This document shows positions 25,120 through 34,991 of a stretch of DNA of 64,000 bases, piece by piece (positions within the stretch are counted from its first letter, which is position 1; every line of letters starts with the position of its first letter). The DNA comes from Enhydrobacter sp. (lineage in GTDB: Bacteria; Pseudomonadota; Alphaproteobacteria; Reyranellales; Reyranellaceae): assembly GCA_025808875.1 (NCBI GenBank), contig CP075528.1:806001-870000 (forward strand). The letters are read 5' to 3'. The notes under the pieces are model-generated. The model was not told the origin of the DNA. It saw only the letters and a program-made list of their open reading frames with translations, and searched no databases. A program made the position numbers and the translations under genes.

Positions 25120-26105
25120 AGCGGCGCCACCGTGACGGGCAGGCCGGGCGGCAGCGGGACCTGCGTCGGCGACGGCCGGGCCTCGATCAGGAACACCAGC
25201 TTCGCCCGCGCGCTTTGCGAATAGATCACCGGCGGCGTGAATTCGGCGCGCGGCGAGACGTAGATGACGGTCGCCTCCAGGGCCGGCGGGCAGCCGTCGC
25301 AGCTGAAGCTCACCCGGCTGCCGACGCGCGCCTTCGCCACCTCTTCCTCGGGTACGAAGAAGCGCAGCTTCACCCGCAGGGGCGGCAGCAGGGACACCAC
25401 CGGCGTCCCGGCCGGCACCCACTCGCCGACATGGAAGAACGTGTTCTCGACCAGCGCGTCCTGCGGCGCTACCGGCATCTGGTCGGCCAGACGCTGCCGG
25501 GCTTGCGCGACATTGGCCTCGCCCTGCTCGACCAGCGCGCGGGCGGCCTGAATCTCGTCGGGCCGCGCCGCGAGGTCGTTGGCGCGTTCCTGCGCGGCCA
25601 GCGATGCCGCCCGCGAGCGTAGCTGATGGACCTGCGACATCGCCTGGTCATGGCTCTGCCGCGTCGTGAAGCCGCGCGCCAGCAGATCGGTCTGGCGCTT
25701 GAGTTCGGTCTCGGCCAGCGCCAGCGACGCCTCGACCTCGCGACGCTGAGCGCGGACGATCTCCTGCTCCTCCTCGCGCTTGCCGGTCAGCAGGTTCTCG
25801 TAGCGCGCCCGAGCCTCGGCGAGGGCGGCTTCGGCGCGTGCGACTTCCGCCTTTGCCACCGTGGCGTCGATGATGAACAGGAGGTCGCCCTTCGTCACCT
25901 TGTCGCCGCGCTCGACCGGCCGCTCGACCAGCCGGCCGGCGACCGGCGGCGCGATCAGGCTGGTCTCACCCTCGACATAGCCGAGATAGCTGCTGCCATC
26001 GTCGCCGATGCCGAACAGCGCCATGAGTTCGCCGCGCCACGCGAGGCCGCCGGTCAGCAGCAGGGCGAGCAGGACGACCGGGACGAGGAAGCGCGTGCGC
26101 CTCAC
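25116..26105 (-). CDS. HlyD-family membrane fusion protein
   Basis: The 329-residue periplasmic adaptor has an N-terminal anchor (RFLVPVVLLALLLTGGLAW). The split biotinyl-lipoyl domain follows (YVEGETSLIAPPVAGRLVERPVERGDKVTKGDLLFIID), then a long coiled-coil hairpin (about 75-195) and a beta-barrel domain. It resembles YbhG/YhiI. The GTG at 26105 is preceded by GGGAGGG and overlaps the regulator's stop by 4 bp. It is the second gene of the TetR-HlyD-ATPase-permease operon and links the exporter to the outer envelope. Confidence 0.9.
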   Translation of the reverse strand: MRRTRFLVPVVLLALLLTGGLAWRGELMALFGIGDDGSSYLGYVEGETSLIAPPVAGRLVERPVERGDKVTKGDLLFIIDATVAKAEVARAEAALAEARARYENLLTGKREEEQEIVRAQRREVEASLALAETELKRQTDLLARGFTTRQSHDQAMSQVHQLRSRAASLAAQERANDLAARPDEIQAARALVEQGEANVAQARQRLADQMPVAPQDALVENTFFHVGEWVPAGTPVVSLLPPLRVKLRFFVPEEEVAKARVGSRVSFSCDGCPPALEATVIYVSPRAEFTPPVIYSQSARAKLVFLIEARPSPTQVPLPPGLPVTVAPL

Positions 26106-26740
26106 GTCGCCCTCCCGGAATCCATGGTGAGGGCATGCAGCATGAGGTCGGCGTGATGGCGGGCGAGCGCGCGCACGTCGAGCCTCGCTCCGCCGATCGG
26201 CTCGAACACCGTGCGCCACAGGCCTGCGAGCAGCATGGCGCCGACCAGCGAGCGCGCGGTCATCGCCGGATCGACCTGGCGAAACTCGCCCCGGGCGATG
26301 CCCTTGGCGATCAGGCCTTCCATCAGGGGTAGGCCGCGGCCGATCACCTCGTCCAGGTAGAAGCGGCCGATCTCGGGGAAGGCCCGCGATTCGGCGAGCA
26401 CGATCTTGGCGACCGATGCCATCGGCGTGTCCTCGATGCGGCTTGCCATGAAGTCCAGGATGCGCGGGAGGAGGGGCGCCACCGGCCCGCCATGCGCCGC
26501 GAGCATCGCCTCGACCGTGCCGAGGTTGCTGCCGACGGCCTGGCGCACGACGCCCTGGAAGAGCGCGATCTTGTCCTCGAAGTAGAGATAGATCGCGGCC
26601 TTGCTGAGGCCCGCTCGCGCCGCGACGTCGTCGAGCCGCGTGCCGGCGAAGCCCCTCTCGACGAACAGCGCCAGCGCGGCCTCGAGAATCTCCTTGGGCC
26701 GTTCGGCGGGGGCGCGACGTTGCTTTTTCGCCTTCTTCAT
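26102..26740 (-). CDS. TetR-family repressor of the exporter operon (CecR-like)
   Basis: The 212-residue regulator carries an N-terminal helix-turn-helix at about 25-65 (LEAALALFVERGFAGTRLDDVAARAGLSKAAIYLYF is the family pattern) and a C-terminal ligand domain close to the TetR_C group seen with YbiH/CecR. It is first in the operon and overlaps the HlyD gene. A perfect 6+6 palindrome (26750-26763) lies 10 bp upstream of its start, pointing to autoregulation and ligand-induced export. The N-terminus is Lys/Arg-rich (KKAKKQRRAPAERPK). Confidence 0.92.
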   Translation of the reverse strand: MKKAKKQRRAPAERPKEILEAALALFVERGFAGTRLDDVAARAGLSKAAIYLYFEDKIALFQGVVRQAVGSNLGTVEAMLAAHGGPVAPLLPRILDFMASRIEDTPMASVAKIVLAESRAFPEIGRFYLDEVIGRGLPLMEGLIAKGIARGEFRQVDPAMTARSLVGAMLLAGLWRTVFEPIGGARLDVRALARHHADLMLHALTMDSGRAT

Positions 26741-26749
26741 GGAACTAAC

Positions 26750-26763
26750 TTACTGGTCAGTAA
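26750..26763. promoter_or_regulatory. TetR operator
   Basis: TTACTG-GT-CAGTAA has perfect 6-bp arms directly upstream of the TetR gene, in an AT-rich stretch (26741-26800) that must hold the operon promoter. The half-site resembles those of AcrR/CecR-type regulators. It is the only plausible operator in the interval. Confidence 0.75.
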
Positions 26764-26807
26764 TAATATATTCAACCTCGCACTACCCCGATATTTTCTC
26801 AACGCAA

Positions 26808-26833
26808 AAGGCCGCCCAAGGGCGGCCTTCGCA
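26808..26833 (-). terminator. Intrinsic terminator of the acyl-CoA dehydrogenase gene
   Basis: A perfect 10-bp stem (aaggccgccc / gggcggcctt) with a 2-base loop lies 20 bp downstream of the stop at 26854 and is followed on the minus strand by TTTTGCG. It separates the dehydrogenase from the exporter operon promoter. Confidence 0.85.
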
Positions 26834-26853
26834 TTGGCTTTATTGGAGAAAAA

Positions 26854-28077
<1,224 letters not shown>

Positions 28078-28212
28078 ATGTCCTCCTGCCCCTCCCCGGG
28101 GCGCTCTCTCTGGTGCTGGGCGGACTCTGGCCGAAATCAGCGCTAATGTGAACGAGCATTCAGGCCGCACCCGGGTTTCGGCCCGCGGCTGGGCGAGGGG
28201 GAGGAAGCGCCG

Positions 28213-29307
28213 ATGAAGATCGCCGGGTACGAGGCGAGCATCCTGCTGGTGCCGGAGGACGATCCCCTGGCCAACATGCCGGAAGAGACCGGGCGCACCC
28301 GGCCGATCGTCATCCTGAGGCTGCGGACCGACGACGGCATCGAGGGCATCGGCGTCACCCTCTATGGCGGCCGCCTGACGCGCAGCCTGCATGCCGCGGT
28401 GCAGGATCTCGCGGCGGCGACGGTCGGCGAGGATCCGATGTGCATCGAGGCCATCGTCGCCAGGCTTCGCGCGAGCGATGCCGGCGGGCCGGGCGGCATC
28501 TTCACCCTGGCGCTGTCGGCGGTCGACACCGCGCTGTGGGACATCAAGGGCAAGGCGCTTGGCCAGCCGCTGTGGAAGCTGCTCGGCGGCCATCGCCGAC
28601 GCGTGCCGACCTACGCCTCGGGCTCGCTGCGCCGGGGTCTGACCGACGAACAGGCGCAGCGTGCCGCGCGCATCCTGCTCGACAAGGGCTTTCGCGAGAT
28701 GAAGACGCAGATGGCGCTGCCCGGCGACCCCGCACCGGCCGACGAAGTGCGCCGCGTGCGCGTGGTGCGCGACGCCATCGGCCCCGACATCAAGCTGATG
28801 TGCGACATCAACCAGCGCTGGCGGCCCGAGCAGGCGATCGACATCGGCCATCGCGTCGAACAGGCGGGCGTCGGCCTGTTCTGGCTCGAGGACGTGACGA
28901 CGGCCGACGACTATCCGGGGCTGGCGCGTGTGACCGCCGCGCTCAAGACGCCGATCGCCGGCGGCGAGTATGTCTGGGGCATCGTGCCGTTCCGCCACAT
29001 GATCGAGGCGCATTCGGTCGACATCGTCATGGTCGACCTCGCGCGGGTCGGCGGCGTCAGCCAGTGGATGAAGGTGGCCGGCATGGCCGAGGCCTTCAAC
29101 CTGCCGATCGTCAGTCACGTCATGCCCGAGATTCTGGTGCACATGGTCGCGGCCTGTCCCAACGGGCTGACCGTGGAATACATGCCGTGGATGCTGGCGC
29201 TCTATGAGGAGACGCCGGTCATCGACAAGGGCGAGCTCGTCCTGCCCGACAAGCCCGGGCTCGGCCTGGCGTTCGACGAGAAGGCTATCAGGAGTTTCAA
29301 GGCGTGA
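28213..29307 (+). CDS. Mandelate racemase/muconate lactonizing enzyme family protein
   Basis: The 364-residue enolase-superfamily enzyme has an N-terminal capping domain (1-120) and a barrel. Metal ligands are Asp in MCDINQRW, Glu in WLEDV and Glu in GGEYVWG. The KTQM motif supplies the usual Lys-x-Lys-type base region, though only one lysine is present (K-T-Q), and SHVMPE supplies the other side. The single Lys suggests a mandelate-racemase-like dehydratase or racemase variant, not a KxK epimerase. The substrate is probably a sugar acid or a ring lactone. It is divergent from the acyl-CoA dehydrogenase. Confidence 0.88.
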   Translation: MKIAGYEASILLVPEDDPLANMPEETGRTRPIVILRLRTDDGIEGIGVTLYGGRLTRSLHAAVQDLAAATVGEDPMCIEAIVARLRASDAGGPGGIFTLALSAVDTALWDIKGKALGQPLWKLLGGHRRRVPTYASGSLRRGLTDEQAQRAARILLDKGFREMKTQMALPGDPAPADEVRRVRVVRDAIGPDIKLMCDINQRWRPEQAIDIGHRVEQAGVGLFWLEDVTTADDYPGLARVTAALKTPIAGGEYVWGIVPFRHMIEAHSVDIVMVDLARVGGVSQWMKVAGMAEAFNLPIVSHVMPEILVHMVAACPNGLTVEYMPWMLALYEETPVIDKGELVLPDKPGLGLAFDEKAIRSFKA

Positions 29308-29322
29308 CGTCATTGTGAGAGC

Positions 29323-29405
29323 GGCGCAGTCGAGGGACCTTCTCTCCACAATTTGCCGTCAATTCGTCGAGACAAGGTCCCTCGACTGCGCCGTGCTATG
29401 CACGG
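29323..29405. repeat. Compound palindromic intergenic element (REP-like)
   Basis: A perfect 19-bp inverted repeat (ggcgcagtcgagggacctt at 29323-29341 and its complement at 29374-29392) encloses a 32-bp loop. It is followed directly by a second hairpin, CCGTGC-TAT-GCACGG (29391-29405). It fills the space between the enolase-family gene and the CoA ligase gene. The sequence resembles interspersed intergenic elements of alphaproteobacteria and may also terminate transcription. Confidence 0.7.
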
Positions 29406-29441
29406 GTCCGCTCGGGACGACGGGACTGAGGGAGGGATGTC

Positions 29442-31301
29442 TTGGATAGCGTGATGCGTGTTCCTTTCAAGCCGATCGAGTTCCTGAGCCGCGACGTCAA
29501 GGTCGACCGCCGCGCCGACGGCTCGATCGTGCTGCAGTCGAACCACAGGCTGAAGCCGTACGAGCGGCACGTGCCGGCGTTCCTCGCCAAGTGGGCGGCC
29601 GAGGCGCCGGACCGGCTGTGGCTGGCACAGCGGCGCGGGGCCGCGCGCGAGTGGCTGAAGCTCACCTACGGCGAGGCCAAGCGGCAGGTCGATGCGGTGA
29701 CGCAGGCGCTGCTCGACCGCGGGCTGGGGCCCGACAGGCCGGTGATGATCCTGTCGTCGAACTCGATCGAGTTTGCGCTCTTGACCATGGCCGCCATGCA
29801 GGCGCGCGCGCCCGTGGCGCCGGTGTCGCCGGCCTACTCGGTGATGAGCCAGGACCACGCCAAGCTGAAATACGTCTTCGAGCTGATCAGGCCCGGCCTG
29901 GTGTTCGTGCAGAACGGCGAAATCTATGCCCGCGCGCTGGCGGCGCTCGACCTGGAGGGCGTGCTGCTGGTCCATGTCGACAAGGCGCCGCCGCAGCGCC
30001 AGTCTCTGCCGTGGAGCGAGCTGGTCGCCACGCGGCCGACCGACGCCGTCGCGCGCTCGATCGCGGCGATCGAACCGAAGACCATCGGCAAGTTCCTGTT
30101 CACCTCGGGCAGCACCGGCATGCCCAAGGCCGTCATCAACACCCAGGAAATGATGTGCGCCAACATCGCCATGGGCCAGATGGCGCGCACCCGCAAGCCG
30201 ACCGATCCCGTGCCGGTGCAGCTCGACTGGCTGCCGTGGAACCACACGATGGGCGGCAACGCCACCTTCCAGGGCAACCTCGCCGAGGGCGGCACGACGT
30301 GGATCGACGACGGCAAGCCATTGCCCGGCCTGTTCGACGAGACCTTGCGGAACCTGCGCGAGATCTCGCCGACCTACTTCGCCAACGTGCCGGCGGGCTA
30401 CGCCATGCTGGCGACGGTGCTCGAGAAGGACGAGGCGCTGGCGAAGAAGTTCTTCGCCAACCTCAACTCGCTCGCCTATGGCGGCGCGACGCTGCCCGAC
30501 GATCTCTACCAGCGCATGGAGGCGCTGGCGGTGAAGCATACCGGCTTCCGTCTGCCCTTCGTCACCGGCTGGGGCTCGACCGAGACGGCGCCGACGGCGA
30601 CCACGGTGCACTGGGCCTCCGAGCGCGTCGGCCTGATCGGCCTGCCGTTTCCCGGCGTGCAGCTCAAGATGGTGCCGACCGGCGAGGACGGCCGCTACGA
30701 GCTCAGACTCAAGAGCGTGATCGTGACGCCGGGCTACCACAAGCAGCCCGAGCTGACGGCGCAAATGTTCGACGAGGAGGGCTTCTACAAGATCGGCGAC
30801 GCCGGCCGCTTCGTCGATCCGAACCACCCGAGCTGGGGCCTGGTGTTTGACGGCCGCGTCGTCGAGGACTTCAAGCTGATGAGCGGCACCTTCGTTCTCG
30901 TCGGCACCTTGCGCACGACGGCGATCGCGGCGGCCTCGCCGGTGCTGCAGGACGCCGTGGTGTGCGGCGAGGGCCGCGACCATGTGGGACTCCTGGGCTT
31001 CCCCAACTTCGCCGCCTGCCGGCAGCTCGCGGGCGAATCGGGGGCCAGGCTGGGCAACGACGAGCTGCTGCGCCATCCGCGGATCGTCGCCACGCTGCGC
31101 GACGGGCTCGCGCGCATGAACGCCGAAGCGAAGGGCTCCTCGATGCAGGTACGCCGCGTGCTGCTGATGACCGAGCCGCCGTCGGTCGACGGCCACGAGC
31201 TGACCGACAAGGGCTACATCAACCAGCGCGCCACGCTCGAGCGGCGCAAGGCGCTGGTCGAGAAGCTCTACGCCGGCGGCGACGGCGTGATCGAGGTCTA
31301 G
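29442..31301 (+). CDS. Feruloyl-CoA-synthase-like acyl-CoA ligase
   Basis: The 619-residue ATP-dependent ligase of the AMP-binding (ANL) superfamily is the length of feruloyl-CoA synthases. Motifs: P-loop FTSGSTGMPKAVINTQEM, WLPWNHTMGGNATF, AYGGATLP, GWGSTETAPTAT, and GDAGRFVDPNHPSWGLVFDGRVVEDFKL, in which the usual TGD and R are recognisable. In this subgroup the C-terminal domain is short. The likely reaction is activation of a hydroxycinnamate or another aryl acid to its CoA thioester. A TTG at 29442 has GGAGGG five bases upstream; an ATG at 29454 is the alternative. It overlaps the convergent monooxygenase gene by 4 bp. Confidence 0.88.
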   Translation: MDSVMRVPFKPIEFLSRDVKVDRRADGSIVLQSNHRLKPYERHVPAFLAKWAAEAPDRLWLAQRRGAAREWLKLTYGEAKRQVDAVTQALLDRGLGPDRPVMILSSNSIEFALLTMAAMQARAPVAPVSPAYSVMSQDHAKLKYVFELIRPGLVFVQNGEIYARALAALDLEGVLLVHVDKAPPQRQSLPWSELVATRPTDAVARSIAAIEPKTIGKFLFTSGSTGMPKAVINTQEMMCANIAMGQMARTRKPTDPVPVQLDWLPWNHTMGGNATFQGNLAEGGTTWIDDGKPLPGLFDETLRNLREISPTYFANVPAGYAMLATVLEKDEALAKKFFANLNSLAYGGATLPDDLYQRMEALAVKHTGFRLPFVTGWGSTETAPTATTVHWASERVGLIGLPFPGVQLKMVPTGEDGRYELRLKSVIVTPGYHKQPELTAQMFDEEGFYKIGDAGRFVDPNHPSWGLVFDGRVVEDFKLMSGTFVLVGTLRTTAIAAASPVLQDAVVCGEGRDHVGLLGFPNFAACRQLAGESGARLGNDELLRHPRIVATLRDGLARMNAEAKGSSMQVRRVLLMTEPPSVDGHELTDKGYINQRATLERRKALVEKLYAGGDGVIEV

Positions 31302-32890
31302 GAAAGCGACAGCTCGGGATACCCCTTCGCCGCGGCTTGTTCGCAGCGCTCGCGGTAGGCCGGGGCGCTGCCGGAGTAGCGGGCGATGATGCGGGTGTCC
31401 TTGCCGTCGAGGTTGCGGTTGATGCCGGTCATCCACGAATCGATTTCGTTGGACAGCAGGCCCTCGCCGCAAGACTTCACGTGGTCGGTCCAGGACTGGA
31501 CGCCCTGCGGCGTCGCCTCGATGCGCGAGATCTGCCGGTCGCGGGCATGCTCGACGAGCCGCGTCACCCAATCGACGTTGTATTCGATCGAGCGCGGGAT
31601 GTTGCCTAGCGCCGTGTGCGGGCCCATCAGCATCATCATGTTGGGGAAGCCCTCGACCAGCACGCCGAGATAGGTCTGCGGCCCGCCGTGCCACTTGTCC
31701 TTCAGCTTGAGGCCGTTGGCGCCCCTGATGTCGATGCGGTCGAAACTGCCGGTGATGGCGTCGAACCCGGTGGCATAGACGATGATGTCGAACTCGTACT
31801 CGGCGTCACTGGTCTTGATGCCTTTCTCCGTGATGCGCTCGATCGGCGTTGCCTTGATGTCGACCAGCTTCACGTTGGGCTGGTTGTAGACCTCGTAATA
31901 GAAGGTCTCGAGCGGCACGCGGCGCGTGCCGAAGCCGTGGTTCTTCGGAACGAGCTTCTCGGCCGTCGCCGGATCCTTCACGCGCTGGCGAATCTTGCGC
32001 GCCACGAAGTCGCTGAGCAGCGCGTTGGCCTTGCGGTCGGTGAGGATGTCGCGGAAGTTGCCCTGCCAGATGCCGAAGCCCTTCTCGCCGTAAAGCTTCT
32101 CCCAGAACGCCTCGCGCTCCTCGGCGGTGACCTCGAAGGTGCCGCGCGGGTCGGGCGTGTGCAGGAAGCAGGCGAAGGTTTCTTCGCAGCGCTTGAAGAT
32201 CTCGGGGTAGCTCGCCCGGATCTTTCTCATTTCTTCTTCGCCGATCCTGGCGTTGTGCAAGGGCGCCGCCCAGTTGGGCGTGCGCTGGAACACGGTGAGG
32301 TGGCCGACCGTCTTGGCGACCTCGGCGATGGTCTGGATGCCGGTGGCGCCGGTGCCGATCACGGCGACGCGCTTGCCGCTGAAGTCCACCGGCTCCTTGG
32401 GCCAGCGCGCGGTGTGCCAGGAGCGGCCCTTGAAGCTGTCGATTCCCTCGACTCGCGGCAGGGTGGGGGTCGAGAGCGGCCCGACGGCGGTGATCAGGAA
32501 TCGCGCGCTGTGCCGGCTGCCGTCCTCCAGCGTGACGTCCCAGGTGCACGTCTCGTCCCTGAAGTGTGCCGCCGCGACGCGGCTTCTGACCTGGATGTCG
32601 CGGCGCAGGTCGAACTTGTCGGCGACGTGGTTGAGATAGCGCTCGGTCTCGGGCTGGCCGGAGAAGTGCTCCGACCAGTTCCATTCCTCGAGCAGTTCCT
32701 TCGAGAACGAGTAGCCGTAGGAATAGCTCTCCGAATCGAAGCGCGCGCCGGGATAGCGGTTCCAGTACCAGGTGCCGCCGACATTGGTGCCCGCCTCGAA
32801 CACCCGCACCTTGAAGCCGAGCTGGCGCAGCCGCAGCAGCTGGTACATGCCCGAGATGCCGGCGCCGATGATGATGCAGTCGTAGTCCAT
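31298..32890 (-). CDS. Baeyer-Villiger flavin monooxygenase
   Basis: The 530-residue FAD/NADPH enzyme inserts oxygen next to a ketone. The type I BVMO fingerprint FKGRSWHTARWP is at 153-164, flanked by two Rossmann motifs, GAGISG at 9-14 and GTGATG near 179. GGTWYWNRYPGARFDSESYSY is typical of cyclohexanone- and steroid-type BVMOs. Start at 32890: GAGGAG is five bases upstream; a TTG at 32902 would lie inside that ribosome site. It may be co-transcribed with the acetoacetate-decarboxylase-like gene 131 bp upstream, which also reads leftward. Confidence 0.93.
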   Translation of the reverse strand: MDYDCIIIGAGISGMYQLLRLRQLGFKVRVFEAGTNVGGTWYWNRYPGARFDSESYSYGYSFSKELLEEWNWSEHFSGQPETERYLNHVADKFDLRRDIQVRSRVAAAHFRDETCTWDVTLEDGSRHSARFLITAVGPLSTPTLPRVEGIDSFKGRSWHTARWPKEPVDFSGKRVAVIGTGATGIQTIAEVAKTVGHLTVFQRTPNWAAPLHNARIGEEEMRKIRASYPEIFKRCEETFACFLHTPDPRGTFEVTAEEREAFWEKLYGEKGFGIWQGNFRDILTDRKANALLSDFVARKIRQRVKDPATAEKLVPKNHGFGTRRVPLETFYYEVYNQPNVKLVDIKATPIERITEKGIKTSDAEYEFDIIVYATGFDAITGSFDRIDIRGANGLKLKDKWHGGPQTYLGVLVEGFPNMMMLMGPHTALGNIPRSIEYNVDWVTRLVEHARDRQISRIEATPQGVQSWTDHVKSCGEGLLSNEIDSWMTGINRNLDGKDTRIIARYSGSAPAYRERCEQAAAKGYPELSLS

Positions 32891-32925
32891 GTCACTCCTC
32901 AAATCATCTCCGTCCCGGTGAAGCT

Positions 32926-33010
32926 GGGGAGGTGGCCCGGAGGGCCGGAGGGGTCATGACCCCTCCGTCGGCGCAAGACGCTGACACCTCCCCATCGCTT
33001 TCGCGATGGG
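32926..33010. repeat. Nested palindromic intergenic element
   Basis: The core is a perfect 20-bp palindrome, GGAGGGGTCATGACCCCTCC (32947-32966). Outer arms GGGGAGGTG (32926-32934) and CACCTCCCC (32985-32993) pair around it, and a third hairpin CCCATCGC-TTTC-GCGATGGG (32991-33010) overlaps the outer arm. Sequences like this are scattered between genes in several alphaproteobacteria. It fills the gap between the acetoacetate-decarboxylase-like gene and the monooxygenase. Confidence 0.7.
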
Positions 33011-33021
33011 AAGGGCGTTCT

Positions 33022-33792
33022 TCATTCATCCACCCGCGACTCCCGGATGCGCCGCGTGCCCTGGAAGACGGGCTTGATCGGATCCATCACGAAGCGGATG
33101 CGCGGCAGGTCGGTGTCGACGGTGCAGCACGTCGCGACGATGGGGTCGGCGAGCTGCAGGCCGGGCGCGTTCCATGCCGCGGCGTCGAACGCCTTCACCT
33201 CGGGCTTGCCGCGATCGGCTTTGTAGAAGGTGTACTTCGGATCGACCTGGATCAGCATCGGCTGCGTCGTGCCGTCGAGCGGCGCGTTGGCCGCGGTCAC
33301 CCAGTTGATGTACTGCACGTCGCTGCCGGCGACGGGCTGCGGATCGACCAGTGCGCAGTCGAGGATGGTCTTGCCGCCTTTGCGGACGGTGCCCATGACG
33401 CGATCGTGCCGGCGCAGGAACTTCACCTCGCCCGTTTCGACCGGGAATCCCCAGCGCTGGCGCAGTTCCGTCGCCGCCGCCGCGCTGCTCGCCACGGCAC
33501 CGAGCAGGAAGCCGCGCGGATGGGCGCCGGCGCGGCTGCCGAGCCGCAGGACGGCGAGGTTGAACGGACCGGCCGGGCTCTCCGGATAGCGCGTGAAGGC
33601 CAGGATCACGTAGGACGGCCGCGCCGGGTGCATCGCGCGGGGCAGCAGGCCCTCGGTCGTGCGGAGTGGCACCTCGACCAGGAGCTGCATGGTCTCGGCC
33701 TTGGGCAGGGTCCAGGCCTCGGTGTCGAGGTTGGGCAGGGTCGGCAGCCGGGCCGCGGCCTGAGTGAGATCGAGTGATCCGTAGAGCGGCAT
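33022..33792 (-). CDS. Acetoacetate decarboxylase-family protein
   Basis: The 256-residue protein has the ADC fold pattern: EVPLRTTEGLLPRAMHPARPSYVILAFTRYP, then GAHPRGFLLGAVASSAAAA, RWGFPVETGEVKFLRRHD and a long strand-rich second half. In true acetoacetate decarboxylases the Schiff-base Lys lies in a GFPKK-type motif; here the place reads GFPVETGEVK, so a different chemistry (aldolase-dehydratase or no decarboxylation) is likely. It sits between a luciferase-like monooxygenase and a BVMO, all on the same strand, suggesting one ketone/aldehyde pathway. Confidence 0.75.
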   Translation of the reverse strand: MPLYGSLDLTQAAARLPTLPNLDTEAWTLPKAETMQLLVEVPLRTTEGLLPRAMHPARPSYVILAFTRYPESPAGPFNLAVLRLGSRAGAHPRGFLLGAVASSAAAATELRQRWGFPVETGEVKFLRRHDRVMGTVRKGGKTILDCALVDPQPVAGSDVQYINWVTAANAPLDGTTQPMLIQVDPKYTFYKADRGKPEVKAFDAAAWNAPGLQLADPIVATCCTVDTDLPRIRFVMDPIKPVFQGTRRIRESRVDE

Positions 33793-33796
33793 CTTG

Positions 33797-34897
33797 CTAC
33801 TCCGCCGCCACGTTCGATGGCTTCCTGGCGAACATCGGCATCACTTCCCTGGCGAACAGCTTCAGGCTCGCCATCACCTGGTCCTGCGGCACCACCTCGT
33901 TGGCGTTGAGGATGAAGTTGACGCAATCGACGCCGAGTGACTCCCACTTCTTCACCGCGTTGATGATTCGCGCCGGATCGCCGTAGCACATGCCCTCGGT
34001 CTGCTGCTCGTTGGCGTCGGGACCGGTGGCGGCGCGGCGCAGCGCGGGCAGCAGGCCGAGCGACTGATAGGATGGCGAGGAATAGACCTCGCGCGTGGAG
34101 ATCAGCTGGGTGGCGAGATAGTTGAAGGTGTTGCCGAGCTTCTTGCCCATCTCGACGCCGTACTTGTCGTCCTCGTGGCAGAACAGGAAGTTGGTGGTCG
34201 CCACCTGCTCGTTGACGAAGGCGCCGACCGGCTCGCAGTTCTTGATGCGCCGGCGGTACTCCCTGATCTTCTTCTCCTGCTCCTCGAAGCCGGCGAAGGA
34301 GAGGCCGAGCGAGCCGAGCCCGCGGTCGGCGGCGTCGATCTCGGTGCCGGGGCTGGTGACCGCCACCCACATCGGCGGGTGCGGCTTCTGGTAGGGTTTG
34401 GGCAGGATGGTGCGCTCGGGCATCGACCAGAACTCGCCCTGGTAGGAGAAGGTTTCCTGCATCCACATCTTCGGCAGGCAGCGCACGAATTCGTCCCAGC
34501 TCTTCTTGGTGGTGTCGGGATTGACGCGAAAGCCGCCGAGCTCGGTCCAGGTCGCCGAGCGGCCTGTGCCGACATGCAGGCGGCCGCCCGACAGCAGGTC
34601 GAGCGTGGCGGTGCGCTCGGCGATCTTGATCGGGTGGTTGAACTCCGGCACGCAGACCACGATGCCGTGTCCGACCTGGATGCGCTTGGTGAGCACGGCG
34701 CAGGCGGTCAGGAACAGCTCGGGCGCCGAGCAGTGCGAATATTCCTCGAGGAAGTGGTGCTCGACGGCCCAGACATGGTCGAAGCCCAGCTCGTCGGCCA
34801 GCTTCACCTGCTCGAGGCAGTTGTCGTAGACGGTGCGCTCGGTCTCGCGCGTCCACGGACGCGGCACGGAAATCTCGTAGAACAGGCCGAACTTCAT
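33797..34897 (-). CDS. LLM-class flavin-dependent monooxygenase
   Basis: The 366-residue bacterial-luciferase-like protein starts MKFGLFYEISVPRPWTRETE. Signature segments are DELGFDHVWAVEHHFLEEYSHCSAPELFL, GHGIVVCVPEFNHPIKIAERTATLDLLSGGRLHVGTGRS and KPHPPMWVAVTSP, giving an FMNH2-binding barrel. It would oxidise an organic substrate with reduced flavin from a separate reductase; none is adjacent. GGAGGGCGACGGG precedes the ATG at 34897. It lies 4 bp upstream of the acetoacetate-decarboxylase-like gene and is clearly in the same operon. Confidence 0.92.
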   Translation of the reverse strand: MKFGLFYEISVPRPWTRETERTVYDNCLEQVKLADELGFDHVWAVEHHFLEEYSHCSAPELFLTACAVLTKRIQVGHGIVVCVPEFNHPIKIAERTATLDLLSGGRLHVGTGRSATWTELGGFRVNPDTTKKSWDEFVRCLPKMWMQETFSYQGEFWSMPERTILPKPYQKPHPPMWVAVTSPGTEIDAADRGLGSLGLSFAGFEEQEKKIREYRRRIKNCEPVGAFVNEQVATTNFLFCHEDDKYGVEMGKKLGNTFNYLATQLISTREVYSSPSYQSLGLLPALRRAATGPDANEQQTEGMCYGDPARIINAVKKWESLGVDCVNFILNANEVVPQDQVMASLKLFAREVMPMFARKPSNVAAE

Positions 34898-34991
34898 CCC
34901 GTCGCCCTCCTGTGTCTCGTGACGTTTGCGAAACGCTAGGCTTGCCGGGAAGCGCGCGCAACACCACCATGCCATCGGAGGGCGAAATCGC

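Noticed and set aside
29442-31301. Ordinary fatty acyl-CoA ligase
   Set aside because: Length and the WLPWNHTMGGNATF and C-terminal region follow the feruloyl-CoA synthase branch rather than FadD.
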